From: Funneliformis mosseae
Lineage: Eukaryota > Glomeromycota > Glomeromycetes > Glomerales > Glomeraceae
DNA length: 43,327 nucleotides
Direction: 5' to 3'
Assembly (NCBI GenBank): GCA_910592005.1
Contig: CAJVPP010000160.1
Coordinates: 1 to 43,327 of the forward strand
The position numbers and the translations under genes are program-made. Below, one piece after another: positions 9,677-21,025 of the stretch; positions within the stretch are counted from its first letter, which is position 1, and every line of letters begins with the position of its first letter. The notes under the pieces are model-generated. The model saw only the letters and a list, made by a program, of their open reading frames with translations. It searched no databases and was not told the origin of the DNA.

Positions 9677-11943
9677 TCAACCATCATAGTCCAACAATAT
9701 ATTATGATCCTTACCCAATACTGCTAGTGATACTGAATTTAATGCATCCCTTTCACATTTATTAAGATTTATTGTATTGATATAGGATTGATCGATGTTG
9801 GATTCTGTTGTTGGTAACGTATCATTTAACGTTTGTAATGATAAGGACGATGATGATGATGACGGTGATGATAACAATGGTGGTACGGTAGTAGAATTGC
9901 TCATTTTTATGGATTGCGTAGATATAATAGGAATATCGGGAGTGGTTAATAAAGGATGCAAGTTCGATAAAGTAGACATTCCGAAATTTCCATCTTGCGA
10001 GGTCGCAACAGATTCTAATTCTCGTGTGGATTGATCTCTGACGAGAACAAACGACTTGAGAGTTTGTGGCTTTGCTTTAACTGCGCACATACCCAACATT
10101 TCATTATTTCCTCCATTACTCTTTTGACCAAGTTTATATGAACGAATTATTTCAGTCTCATATACACCACTTTGAGTTGTGGTTTCAGGTGCACCATTAT
10201 TTTCACCTCCACCCTGATCCAATAATGACTCGTCATCCTCACCATCATCATTTTCGCCTTCAACATCTTCACCATCATCACCATCTTCGTCACTATTTAC
10301 ATCATTAGGACGCATCCTTAACCATTGCATCCTAGGCCCACTTCGACTCCTTTCGTTTACTTTAAACCCAAAGATCTTTGGTTCATATATTCTTGTTTGA
10401 TTATTTGGGAACAATTCCGGAAATTGTTGAAATAGGAGATGAGGAAATGTTGTACCGAAATAAGCTCCTATAAATATAATAATAATAAAAAAAAAAAGGT
10501 AATTAATTTAAGAGTATTAAAAATATGGTTTTATACAAAATAATTAATTACCTTACCATCAATATTTTGATATCTTGAACTAGGAGGTGTATATATATCT
10601 AAACAATTTGGACAAAAAAGCTTTACGGTTTCTAAACCGGGAACATCGCTTTGTCCACAAGGAACAACTGCAGTTGCATGACAGTATACTCTTGGACAAT
10701 GACCAAAATGATTGCTTTCATATTTATCAACCTATTAGTATAAATGAAAGAGGTAATTAATCAATCTGGTGATATATAAATTTCAAAAAAGAATAATGAA
10801 TATAATCAGATAATCTCCTACCATTTGTTGTAATCCTTGACGCGTCAATATATAACGTTGATGTATCATACCATATAACACTTCCGCAGAATTTTCGACA
10901 AGAGAGACGTCTGGTACTTTCAAACTTTCCTCTTCTAAAAAAAATAGAGACCAGCATTAGAATTCATTAATTAAATTGACTTTTGATATATTTATAATAC
11001 AAAATTGCAAATAATATGTGATATACCCGATCGAAAATTAGAAAAGATGAATGCATATACCAAATCGTTCTCCAAGTTAATAAACATAATTCAGGCCGTA
11101 CTTTGCAATACTTACCAGGTTCAACATCCAATATCATCTCTAATGCTTCTTTATAAAACGGGACTGTCGAATTTAAGCCGGTTAAATTAAAATCATCCTC
11201 TATGAAATCATCAGCTATTTCAGCAAAGTATTCATGACCGGAAAGGGAACAGAACCACGAAATCCAAGTCATAGATTCTGTACCAGTATCGTTGGAAGTA
11301 TCAGATTCTTGTTATTCGTAAAAATAGATAACGATTTTTTTTCGAAATTAAGTATCAGTTTGAGCATCTTAAATTAAAATCTAAATATCCATCTATCTTA
11401 GGTTCATAATATCTCTGGATTTTAAGAGTACATCATTGATCTAATCGAGCTCATGTCTTAACTCTTATTCATGATTTATTATTAACGCATATATCTCATA
11501 TTAACCATTCATTTTCTTTCGATAAACATTTTGACATGGGATCGATCATAAGGTTCAATTCAAAAGGACTCTAAAACTTTTTAATTTAACATTAATGAAG
11601 AAACTAATTTACTCAAATCAAAAATTTAACTAATGCACTCGAAGAAGTAGGGTAAGCATATAAAATTAATTTGCAAAGATTTAACATATAATGCGTCGTT
11701 TGCAAAGACGGAAACTCGGTAGCATTTCTCTCAATAATGTACAAATTCAATATATTTATAATATAAAAGAAAAAAAAACTTACCATAGAATTCCCCTTGA
11801 TATGGTCCACCACTTTCTTGTACAAGTTCTTCCTCTTCTTCTTCCTCCTCTTCTTCTTGATGCTGGATATTCCGTTCATTATTTGGATCATTAATGGACG
11901 AGGTTGAACCAGCTTGGACCGAAACTGTTGTTGCCTTCCACAT
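9677..11943 (-). CDS. Casein kinase 2 regulatory (beta) subunit with long C-terminal tail
   Basis: Minus-strand exons: 11943-11784, 11307-11116, 10934-10822, 10731-10557 and 10467-9677, for 476 residues. The CK2-beta core spans roughly residues 65-250. It has WISWFCSLSGHEYF at the start, an acidic loop (DDFIEDDF) and FNLTGLN, the helix ending in YILTRQG, and the dimerising zinc finger Cys167, Cys172, Cys195 and Cys198 (CPRVYC, then CPNC). It ends with the GAYFGTTFPHLLF strand. The subunit holds the CK2 tetramer together and steers substrate choice in nucleus and cytosol. Unusual are a 60-residue N-terminal part with a run of nine Glu, and a tail of about 200 residues that is very acidic, then Ser/Thr rich; the family is normally 215-280 residues. 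The first intron is 476 nt, the longest in the gene. CK2 regulates Pol III in yeast, and a Pol III subunit gene is the convergent neighbour. Confidence 0.92.
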
Positions 11944-12262
11944 TCTGGTTAATTCCTGTAATGCTGAATTTTCGTTCTAGATTGTAAATATTTATTGGGT
12001 CTTGACTACATGTAATTTATCTTGACAAAGATGTTCGGAAACTCCCGTGTTCTTAATATTTTATTATTGAACAACGACCAAAACAATTTTAATTTTTTTT
12101 TTTCTTTTTTTCTTTTTTTTTTTTTTTAAGAAGGAAACGCAATTTAATGCCTAGAACTTGAATATAAACATTCTAAAATGTTGATGTATTACAGTAAATG
12201 CAGATTGTGTCACTATCAAAAAATTTTATAATTGAAGCTCATTTTCATTTGAGGATCAAAAG
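11944..12262. promoter_or_regulatory. Divergent promoter region of the CK2 subunit and NCA2
   Basis: About 320 bp between two divergent starts. It contains a T-rich tract (12092-12127) broken by single C residues. No specific site is recognised; the promoter role is inferred from gene orientation. Confidence 0.45.
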
Positions 12263-15200
12263 ATGAGTTTCGTTCAAGAACGAGTTCGAGAAATACAGAA
12301 AGACTTAGATAATCTCTTTCAGTCTTTGGAGTCTAAATTTGTTAATGAAAATGTTTTCATTCGTCTTCGGCGTTCAAGTATCTCCGAGGTAGATTCTGCA
12401 AGAGCTCAAGCCTCTTCCACTTATAACGTTAATTCAGATATTTTAACTGAACGCGCAGAAGTTTTAAGAAAAGCAATTAACTCTATCCAACTTGATAATG
12501 GTAACATTCCAAAGATGAATTTAATTCTGAATCAATTGGATATGGTGGAAAAAAGCCTTCATGGAAATTGTAAGAGTGCTACGAGTGAAGTGCCACCCTT
12601 ATGGGAAAATGAGGAAAACGAGGAATTAGAAAGAGGAATTTCCTATTTAGAATGTTTGTTTCTTTCAAAAGTGACCATATCAATATACGGAAAGATGTTG
12701 GAAAGTTTTTTGGTATCAACTCTTCCATTATTGGATGATATTTATTATTGGAGAGAGCTGGAAGAAAACAAACTTTGGAGCTGGATTCATCTCTTTCAAA
12801 GTGACTTTGATTTATATTATTAATTTGTAGTATATTTAAGGTGCTGGGTAAACCTTAGAGGTTTCTAAAGGGTAAAAAAAAATAAACCTAGAGAAATTTC
12901 TATTAATAAACCTGGAAATGGCAAACTTAATCCTATTCAATTTCATAAATCCATCATACCTTATAATTTACCCGCTACACTATCAATACACTTTATACAA
13001 TATTTATAACACTAGTGATTGTATTTCTATTAAAAAAAAATTCCGTAAAACTAAAGGTTTTGCCAAATCCAAATACGGTTTAGACAAGCAACCTTAAGTG
13101 TACTGAAATTGTTTTGCTTAATACATTAATATTCATGGTAAAATTTAATCTTTTTTTTTTTTTATTATTTTAGCTATGCCTTTACGCTTGTATTCTTTAT
13201 CAGGAACTATATTCAACACAATTCGTAGACAATATCAAAATGTTCTACCAGATAATTCTCTATCTGTGAGGCAATTATTTTCCTTAGATGGTATGATCAA
13301 CCTTTTCCCTAGATATATGCATACGCGTTTTTTGATTGTTCCATCCCATTCTGTTTCATCTTTGGTCCGATACGAAATCCGTTATAAGAAATTGGTCCTT
13401 GCCTCTCTCATGGAGTATCAAGCAGCATGTATCGGATTATTAATAAACGAAGGGTTGGATTTCAAAAAAGTAACAAAGGAGATAGACGAGATGACCAACG
13501 AAGGACATATGGATGTTAACTTTGGTGATGTTATTGCAAAACAATTAACTAATTGTGTTGTGTGTATTGAGAGAATTTTAAATCAAGCTACAGGAATCGA
13601 TATTGAAAAAGGGGATATGCCAAACGTCAATAACCTTTTTGGTGAGAAATGCAGTTATTATAAAGTTATAGTTTTAAGCCATAAGTGATAATTATTCAAA
13701 AATAATGATCAAACAACATATAGAAAATATGAAGGTTCCGGATTCACCGTCATCTTTGTTGGCCCTTTATACCCATTTGCGCTCCATTATTACCACGCAC
13801 CTTCCTCATTATGATGAACATTCTAATCGGATCATTTCGATTTATGGTTGCCCATCACCTTTGACTCGATGGTGGTTACCTATTACCATTTCTACTGTTG
13901 TAGCTTGTAAAACTAGAGATCATTTCTTTAAGGTTGGTAACAATGTGTCCCACAATCTTATTCTATAATAAGCTACAAGCCAAAGTACAGTATATCTTTT
14001 CGTTACATACTTTTGTTCACAAGCATTATTGGCTTGGATTTTTCAAAAAGTTTCTGAAAATGATAAAATATTGTATAATTTGTACGAAATATTTAAAATT
14101 CTGGAGTTATATAACAATGTGATATTACTACTCTTCAGGAAGGATTTATACAAAGGCTTGATGAAGCTAAATCTACGATAGTTAACTTTTGGAGCGATTG
14201 GATTTGGGAACCCATTGTAAGGATGATGGAGACAATCCGTCACAGAGAGAGAAGATTGGTACTCATGGGAAAAGATAGTTTAAATTCTGATTTAGAGGTA
14301 GGTCTAAACTTCAACAGACTATTTAGTTCGTGTGATTGATATTATTGAATTTAAAAATAACGGAAAGTTATATTAATATTCAAGTCTCTCGAACGAATGG
14401 TATTAGACTTTGAACTTGGTCGACGTATACTTAATGATGAGGAAATGATTAATTTATCTAACCGAGTTCGCGATGGAGATTTATCAATGATATTAAAAGC
14501 ATATGAACAGCAATTGAAGGTTAATAATTTTTTTAATTATTTAATTATCTAAGGTCGCTTGCCAAAACTCGGTGAATTTTTTTTTCAGTTTCCATATTGC
14601 TTGCTGTAAGTCGAAATTTTCAAAAAATTATTAATACTCTATGATATTAACTCGTCAAAGTGAGTTTTGGTAGGCTGTCTTATTATTTAAATCGCTTATA
14701 TTAATCAATATTCACTTTAAATTAGAATCCATTAAAATCAATCGTTACAGGTAATCAAGCACGAAATCTTGTTGTATTAACATATTACAAAGATTTTACG
14801 TGATTAATGACCGTTTATAATTAATGATTCATTATTTTATATAGGTGCTCTTATTAGAACGTTGTCGATTCAAGTGCAAAAGACAAAGGTGGATCTAGAA
14901 ATCGCAATGGCTGCGTTAGATAAGTTACTAAAATCCAACGAGTTAAATTTTGCATTCTTGGCTGTCGGACCAAGTTTGTTTGTTGTCTATCTATTTTCTA
15001 CTTGGGTAAAAAACATTTTGTGGAGTAATGATACGTGGTCGAATAGAATCAAAGGTGCAAATGTTAAAATGAGAGAATCCTTACTGTATGCATAGAATGA
15101 TTTTTGTTATTTATACTTTTATAATTAAAAAAAAAAAAAATATGAATTAATCGATTTCTTTATAGAACCGTAGAACGACTGCTTGTACAAAATTATCGTT

Positions 15201-15412
15201 CCAATTCGACAAGCCTTCCATTTGCAACACAAGGTTTCGTAATTTGTCATGTACATCATCTTCGAACTTACGCGATGTATTTGCCTTCTAGGAATAATGT
15301 ACGTCAAAGCGTTTTAGATGATCTTCGAGAGTTAGATGATCCAAGATTAACAATTCGACAAAAAATTTGGACATGTGAACGAATCTGGCGTTGTTGGGAT
15401 TTTTTAAAGTGA
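12263..15412 (+). CDS. NCA2: NCA2 family mitochondrial protein (nuclear control of ATPase 2)
   Basis: Eight exons: 12263-12800, 13174-13641, 13724-13932, 14139-14297, 14385-14519, 14726-14750, 14845-15085 and 15166-15412, for about 673 residues (616 in yeast). Family segments are LPLLDDIYYW and the following MPLRLYSL, WEPIVRMMETIRHRERR, SLERMVLDF, and a C-terminal half with IQVQKTKVDLE, the hydrophobic span FAFLAVGPSLFVVYLF (membrane segment), and VICHVHHLRTYA. A second possible membrane stretch, WWLPITISTVVA, lies near residue 390. Yeast Nca2 acts in mitochondria on expression of the Atp6/Atp8 transcript; the mechanism is unsettled. The 25 nt exon (NPLKSIVT) is tiny but essential for frame. 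Donors GTGACT (12801) and GTTGGT (13933) are weak, so those joints are less certain. Introns 1 and 5 appear to hold small inverted-repeat elements. Confidence 0.88.
12836..13097. mobile_element. Candidate small inverted-repeat element in NCA2 intron 1
   Basis: The left end TTAAGGTGCTGGGTAAACC (12836-12854) and the reverse complement of 13077-13097 match at about 17 of 21 aligned positions with small gaps. Both ends carry TTAAGG. The 262 bp fit inside intron 1 (12801-13173), and no protein is encoded. A TTAA target would suggest a piggyBac-like origin, but no outer duplication is seen. Confidence 0.4.
14562..14670. repeat. 9 bp perfect inverted repeat in NCA2 intron 5
   Basis: CCAAAACTC (14562-14570) and GAGTTTTGG (14662-14670) are perfect reverse complements about 90 bp apart within the 206 nt intron, with partial similarity continuing outward. 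It may be a very small MITE or its relic; the ends are not defined. Confidence 0.35.
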
Positions 15413-16184
15413 CGAATCTTTCACTCAAGTGACAATAAGCTTTAAAGCTTAAAAAGATGTGTTCAGAACCTTTATTCCAAAGAAATATACAGTCGAATCT
15501 CTCTATATGCAGTCCCAAGCATATAGAGATCATATAAAAATTTTCTCTAAATGCATACTCTTTAAATGCACATTTTTTCAAATTCTCAGAGGGGTGCATA
15601 TAGAGAGGTCTGACTTTATATATACATACAGTCGACTTTGTCGTTATAGTTTTTTTAATTTGTTAATATATTTGACTTTTCTTAAATATTAATAAAATTA
15701 TGATTAAAAAACAGAAAAATTGAACCAAACGATATTTTTTTTTTTAAAAAAATAATAAAATATTCACCAAAAATTGATTTTTTTTTTTTTATTTAGAATA
15801 AATGATTTTTGATTGACACCTCCAGAAGTACAATTAAGTTTAATTTTTTTTACAATAGAAACTAATAAAACGTTAAAACATCTTACTTATGAACTCGTTC
15901 ACCAAATATAAAATATTTTTTTAAACCCAATTAACTAATGTATAAATTTCTACAATAAATGAAAAATCTAACAAAAATATGTGCACAGTGCAATTGACAA
16001 AAAAAAAAAAAAGGCAAATAACTTTTATGGTATTGATATTTATAATATTATGGAAACTTTACATAAAACAAAAATATATATATAGGTAAGAATAAGTTGC
16101 CTTGGTAGCAGAATCGGCATGCCGAAATGTGCTGGACTTGATATAATAAAAGAAACAAAAAAAAAAATTTTTAAACAAAATTCC
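15413..16184. other. Convergent spacer between NCA2 and the FYR-domain gene
   Basis: No gene is seen. It holds the MITE at 15490-15616, a further MITE-like terminus at 15629, several long A/T runs, and a 12 bp perfect palindrome TCGGCATGCCGA at 16114-16125, which is GC-rich for this DNA. Confidence 0.5.
15490..15616. mobile_element. Small pogo/Tigger-like MITE, 127 bp
   Basis: The left end CAGTCGAATCTCTCTATAT and the reverse complement of the right end (about 15595-15616) share GTC then CTCTCTATATGCA, flanked by TA on both sides (15488-15489 and 15617-15618). TA target duplication plus CAGT-type ends is the signature of pogo/Tigger non-autonomous elements. There is no coding capacity. The right end reads GACTT rather than GACTG, so it is slightly decayed. 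It lies 78 bp past the NCA2 stop. Confidence 0.6.
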
Positions 16185-18123
16185 TTATTCTTCGCTTTCC
16201 TCCCCCTCTGCTGAGTTGGACATTACTACGTCCCCACTACTGGCAGTTTCAACACCATTCTCCTCACGCGACTGTGCAATAGCAGAAGCAGGTGAACCGA
16301 CAGTACCATTTCTAACATTTCCGTTTGCTCGAGTTCCTGCACCTCGGCGTCGTCCACCGGCGACTCTGTTTTTCATGACCTCGAAGTTTTGCATCACATA
16401 ATTTTTGCATCTCTGAGCATTTGGCAAATCTTGTATCATTTTTCTAATCGTGGCTTGCGAAAAACCGAAATAATCAGGTCCAGAAGCCGAATTTGAGTGA
16501 TCACGTTGACGAATTGCGTTTGCTTCACGGACAACCGTCGTCCAGGCGCCAGTCGCCGTATTAGCGATGATTGGTTTGTTAGGCTGATCTTCTGCTTCAA
16601 TAACAAACTATTTTAAATACAAGAATTGCATAAGCTAATAATTTCGCAGAGGTGACGTTGGTATCAGAAAGTCGATAACAAAAATTATTCTTACTTTGGG
16701 GTTTTCGGTACCATCTTCAATTTTGCAAACGTACATCGTCTGAGCATTCGGATTAATCATACTATTATAAGCCCTATTTAAGAAACGAAAAGAATCAAAA
16801 GAATTAATATACGTTAACTTAAAAGGTTGATAATAAATAATAAAATACGAATATAATGAGAAGTAATCACGAATATTTACCTCTTGACAGCATATCCAAC
16901 AGGCCAAATGTATCTTTCGTTGTGGAAAGTATCACGATCATAAACTACTGTACCGAGATTTAAAACGGTCAATATACCGATTTGAACGGGGAGTTTATAA
17001 TTGCCTTTTTCATCTTGCTCAACGTGTTGAACCTTCATCGTCTTTGCATTCAATGGACGTTTGCTTGCGCGTTTTTTAGGGACCTTGCCAGAAGTATGAG
17101 TAATAGGGACAGAATTAACAATGTTATTAGCAGGCGTTGGAGGGGATAGCTTCTTATTAGTAAGACGACCACGTGCTTTTTTGATTTGACGAACGGAAGA
17201 AGCTTGAGAAAGTTGTGTGGATGAACCTATTAAAATAAATAAATAAAAAATATAAATAAATAAATATAAATATATATATATAAAACATTCAACCAAAAGA
17301 AAGAATAAAAAATTGTTCAAAGGTATTTCAAATTTAACTTACCATCTGAGTCTGATGTAGCATCTGAAGAGAGATCAACAGATTTTTCAGAATCAGAGCT
17401 ATCGGAATTTTCGTATTGGCTAATGCGATCTAACAATAATCTTTCGAGCAAAGGAAAAAAAGGTGAAGAGACGAAAGGTTAGATATTTAAAGTTGAAGGT
17501 AACACTAATCCAAATAATCATGTGTAAAACACGCACTCTTTTTCTCTCTTCAAGGATTTGATTCTTTTACGAGATCTCTCAAGTTCTTTAGTTAATTTGT
17601 CATACTCCTAATCGTATTAATTAAAATAAAATGATGAACATGAATATTAGTAAACTAATGAAACAATTTTATGTTATACAAGGTAAGACATGATATCTAG
17701 CATAAATATTTTTTTCGGAATAATAAAAGAAGAAATGTAATACTATCAAAGTCGATAAGTTAATTGATAATTGTCATAAAAAAAAAAAATAATAAACTCT
17801 CGAAGTCGTGGCGGTAACACCAAAAGTACAACGCTCGAAAGATAATAATAATATAAGTTTCAAAGAGGAATAAATATTTTTTAAGTATAACGTAGAGTAA
17901 CTTCATTGAATATCTTATATTTCTCATGAAAAATACTCGTTCTTCGCGATCTAATACTTCTTATATGAATATAAAAGCTACTTACATTTCGCATATCACG
18001 AACTTTGCGTTTAAGTTTTTGATAGTGTTCCTGAGTGACAGCACCATTTTCATGTGAAGAAGAAGTATGTCTTCCTCGACCAGAGTGTGGGTGGGAGTAT
18101 GAATGTGAATGTGATTGAGCCAT
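16185..18123 (-). CDS. FYRN/FYRC-domain nuclear protein (TBRG1-like)
   Basis: Minus-strand exons: 18123-17986, 17607-17537, 17440-17343, 17226-16881, 16773-16695 and 16607-16185, for 384 residues. Order along the protein: a His/Ser-rich start, a basic coiled coil (about 30-75, YQKLKRKVRDMR then KELERSRKRIKSLKRE), an acidic Ser/Asp stretch (SDSSDSEKS), a basic linker, then the FYRN motif (LGTVVYDRDTFHNERYIWPVG, split as LGTVVYDRD and FHNERYIWPVGY) and an FYRC region (SASGPDYFGFSQATIRKMI). The tail is Arg/Gly rich, then acidic. FYRN/FYRC pairs occur in chromatin proteins such as MLL, KDM5-type and TBRG1; the short size with a coiled coil and no PHD or SET domain fits TBRG1. A nuclear, chromatin-linked role is inferred. 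The exon 2 donor GTGCGT is slightly unusual but gives the right phase. Confidence 0.85.
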
Positions 18124-19897
18124 GTTAACGGCAAAAGGTTATTGAGAAAGGTAATCGACTGTCAACAAGGAAGAGTTTTTTTTGGGGGTTGTAAGATGTA
18201 GTAGTAAGCAGACCTTATTTTATAACAAAACAAGGTTGATTGGGGTTTTAAGTGGTTTATAATAGTATCAATAGTATTTTTATAGTTGTATGTATTTATG
18301 GTTGGTGCAGTGTGTATATAGCAGATAGTGCGCCCAACAATCTTCGGGTGTGTAAGGGAACAACGGGACTTAAGAGAGGTGAGTAAAGTTTTTTATCTGT
18401 GGGAAGAAAATTTTTTTTTTATGGGGGGGGGTTAAGTCCCAAATGAATTCGATAGATTATTTTTTGCAACGCAGACGTAATTCATTTGTATGGTAGTATT
18501 TATTATGTATGTTGTGAGGGGTTTTGGTTTGGAACATACTGGACGGACGTTTCGGAAGGCTTGTGTGTGTGCTCTTTTTCCAAGGACAAAAGCCTGCCTC
18601 TTTCAAAAGAGAAAATGATTTCATGCTGTCTCCAAACCTTTACTGTTTGCAATTTGATTGGTTGAAAAAGTGATGTGCAACGTCACAACATGCAGTTACT
18701 TTCCGTATTAAGTCAGAACTCGGTCGGGGTTACCAGTTGCTTAAATTTTGAAAATTATTGATGTAACAATATATAAAAGAATAATTTATAAATTAAATAT
18801 TATAAAATTGAGTACAAACTGTCATACTATATCATCATTAACAAATAAAATCTTTAGATTTTTTTTTTTTTTTTTCTTTCTTTAACCGAGCAGGATCAAA
18901 AAAAAATTTTTTTTTTTTTACATTGTGGAAGTTGTTGAGCTTTTTGAGGTCAAGTAATGTACGACAAATTTCAGATATGACAATTAAAGCAGATTACTTT
19001 AATTCTAAAATAAAATAAAATTGTAAAAATAAAAGGGGGGTTTATTTGAAATCATTTCACTTTGGGGTAATAAAGAAAGTTGTTAGAGGAATCTTATTAT
19101 TTAAAATTTATTTAAGGAGAAACCGAAAAAAAAAAAAAAATTCAAGAAAAGAAAATTTACAATTGGCTTCTGCGGGAAGTCAGGAAGATAATATCCCTTT
19201 CTATAAAGTTGATAAATCCAAAAAAAGTACAACTATGCCACATATTTCTAAAAACACCGGAAGTTGTACACAGCCATCTCTCACGTTCTTTCTTTACACT
19301 TTTATTTTTTTTGTACATCAATTATCATACAACATTCACTTTGATGATCTCTCCCTAAATCAGGAAGGAAATCCGGAATTTTAGACTTATTTTAAACAAT
19401 CTGCCACATTTATTTATATTATGCTATAATATTCTCCTAATCTTTAATCTCTGCCACGCATTCCGGTTTATCCCACTTTCATTTAGCAAATATATTCCTT
19501 TCTCAACGAAACCTGTTCACTTTAGAATAAAAAACATCCTTACTGTTATCTTTGAATCAATCTTTATTCGAGTAGGCGGCCTCCTTTTGATTCTCCCAGG
19601 AATTCTCCATCTTTTTAACGAAGATTATGTTTTTCCACAAAAAAAGGACCAACTTTATCACTTGCAAATGTCACTGTGACTACATAAGTGTAGATTGTAT
19701 AAAAAAACAATGAACCCTTGCGATGTTAAGGATTGCTTTTATGATTACATATCCCAAATCCCGGGTTTTTAGCACTTTTATTAGGTAATTTATAATGGCA
19801 ACATAAATAAAAAAAAAAAAAAAAAGGTTGTAAATCTAATCATGTGACATAATCTACCAGACATTAATCACATGATTCCGTATCATAATTCCTTGCC
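18124..19897. other. Long intergenic stretch with G/T-rich part
   Basis: About 1.8 kb without a convincing gene. The first 500 bp next to the FYR gene start are G/T rich on the plus strand, with a run of nine G at 18423-18431 and GTGTGTGTG near 18561, likely promoter and 5' leader. Runs of T and A lie around 18859-18919. An open frame at 19046-19384 lacks a good start and any domain. E-box-like CATGTGAC and TCACATGA words lie at about 19850-19877, beyond the Med11 3' end. Confidence 0.5.
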
Positions 19898-20668
19898 TTA
19901 TAATACCCTATATGGCTCATCGATTTCCATATTATCATTTTTCATATCTTGCAGCCCTCCCGCGACGGTTCCAATCTCCACAATCTTCTCAAGTTCTTTT
20001 CTTAAAATTTTTGCCGCGTTCATCCAAGTCTCATATTCTTTGGCTTCGCCATAGGTAACTGTCCTAATTGGAATGTCTCCAGAAGTTATTCCCATGTTTC
20101 GCATTTGACGAAATTTGCAACGTAATTCAACTTGTATTTTCTTAAACGTAAGAAAGTGCCAAAATAACATGATTAACTTCACCTAACCAATAAAAAAAAA
20201 TAAATACTTTGGACAACAGATAATGAATTCCTTCGCTCACATCTATCAATTCACTAAATTGTTTCGTCAAATCTTGAAAACTCTCAATACGTTGTTCAGG
20301 ACCAAGTCTATTTGCCATGGTTTCTGTCTTTCCATCGTTATTATTGACGTGACCGTCCAATACTAAGCTCATAATCGATCTAGATGCCGTGTCCATAAGT
20401 TCAACAATCATCTATAAAGTATAAAGTTTATACCATCAAAATGAAATCATAAAATATATATAAATAAATAAAATTCCACCTATAACCCGAATTTCACAAA
20501 GATTGTATAACGTGAAAATTTTTACTTTTTCGATGCCTTCAAGATCCCGAATATGTTGTGCACTACTTTCCGTATGTTCTAACTTAACTTAAGGGATATT
20601 AAAGGTTAAAAAATGGGTTGCTGATTCTTTTTTAAACAACGAGAAACTTATTTACCATGTTGGCTCAT
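19898..20668 (-). CDS. Probable Mediator complex subunit 11
   Basis: Minus-strand exons: 20668-20656 (13 nt), 20587-20526, 20411-20208 and 20140-19898, for 173 residues in phase. The first part reads HIRDLEGIEKMIVELMDTA, then a helix with ESFQDLTKQFSELIDVSEGI. This matches the Med11 pattern of a leading I-E-K helix followed by an LT-x-F-x-x-L helix. Med11 pairs with Med22 in the Mediator head and bridges to TFIIH and Pol II. The C-terminal third (from KIQVELRCKF) is charged, with an EYETWMNAAKILRKELEK helix. The 13 nt first exon encodes only MSQH plus one base, and the acceptor at 20589-20588 is chosen to keep phase. The family call is by pattern memory; another small helical complex subunit remains possible. 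It is divergent from the F-box gene. Confidence 0.65.
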
Positions 20669-21025
20669 GCTGATTTATAAAAGATCCAAGTTGTCTAAAT
20701 ATAAAAAAGAACGTAAGAGTTCACGCACTGCTCAAACGAAGAACGTTTTTTTGAGTTCAACAAAATTTATGGAAAACCTGAAATCAATCGGTTTGTGTAA
20801 TTTTGATATAACTGGGAAGGTACTTCAGCCAATCATTCCAAATTTGGTTTGGTAGAATATTCAAAAAAAAAGTCTCATGATTTTATCACAAAATACTAAA
20901 TTTGGTAATAACCCAATCAAATGACGCGACATTATAACCATTTTTTCACATGATTTAACTTGAAATATTGAAATTCTTCACATTCTATCAACCGATAAAA
21001 ACATAACGAATGATAAATTAAAAAT
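20669..21025. promoter_or_regulatory. Divergent promoter region of Med11 and the F-box gene
   Basis: About 360 bp between two divergent starts. A plus-strand open frame at 20667-20855 overlaps the Med11 start in reverse and shows no domain. A TCACATGA word lies near 20947-20954. Promoter function is inferred from orientation only. Confidence 0.45.

Noticed and set aside
9795..10034. Asp-rich open frame on the plus strand
   Set aside because: It is the antisense of the Ser/Thr-rich tail of the CK2 subunit gene.
16081..16140. tRNA-like text near TTGCCTTGGTAGCAG
   Set aside because: It has a GC-rich palindrome, but no cloverleaf, no B-box and no acceptor stem pairing could be found.
19046..19384. 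112-codon open frame in the long spacer
   Set aside because: It has no ATG at a sensible place, a Lys-rich start from A-runs and a hydrophobic end from T-runs, and no domain.
20667..20855. Plus-strand 62-codon frame between Med11 and the F-box gene
   Set aside because: It overlaps the Med11 start in antisense and shows no domain or splicing support.
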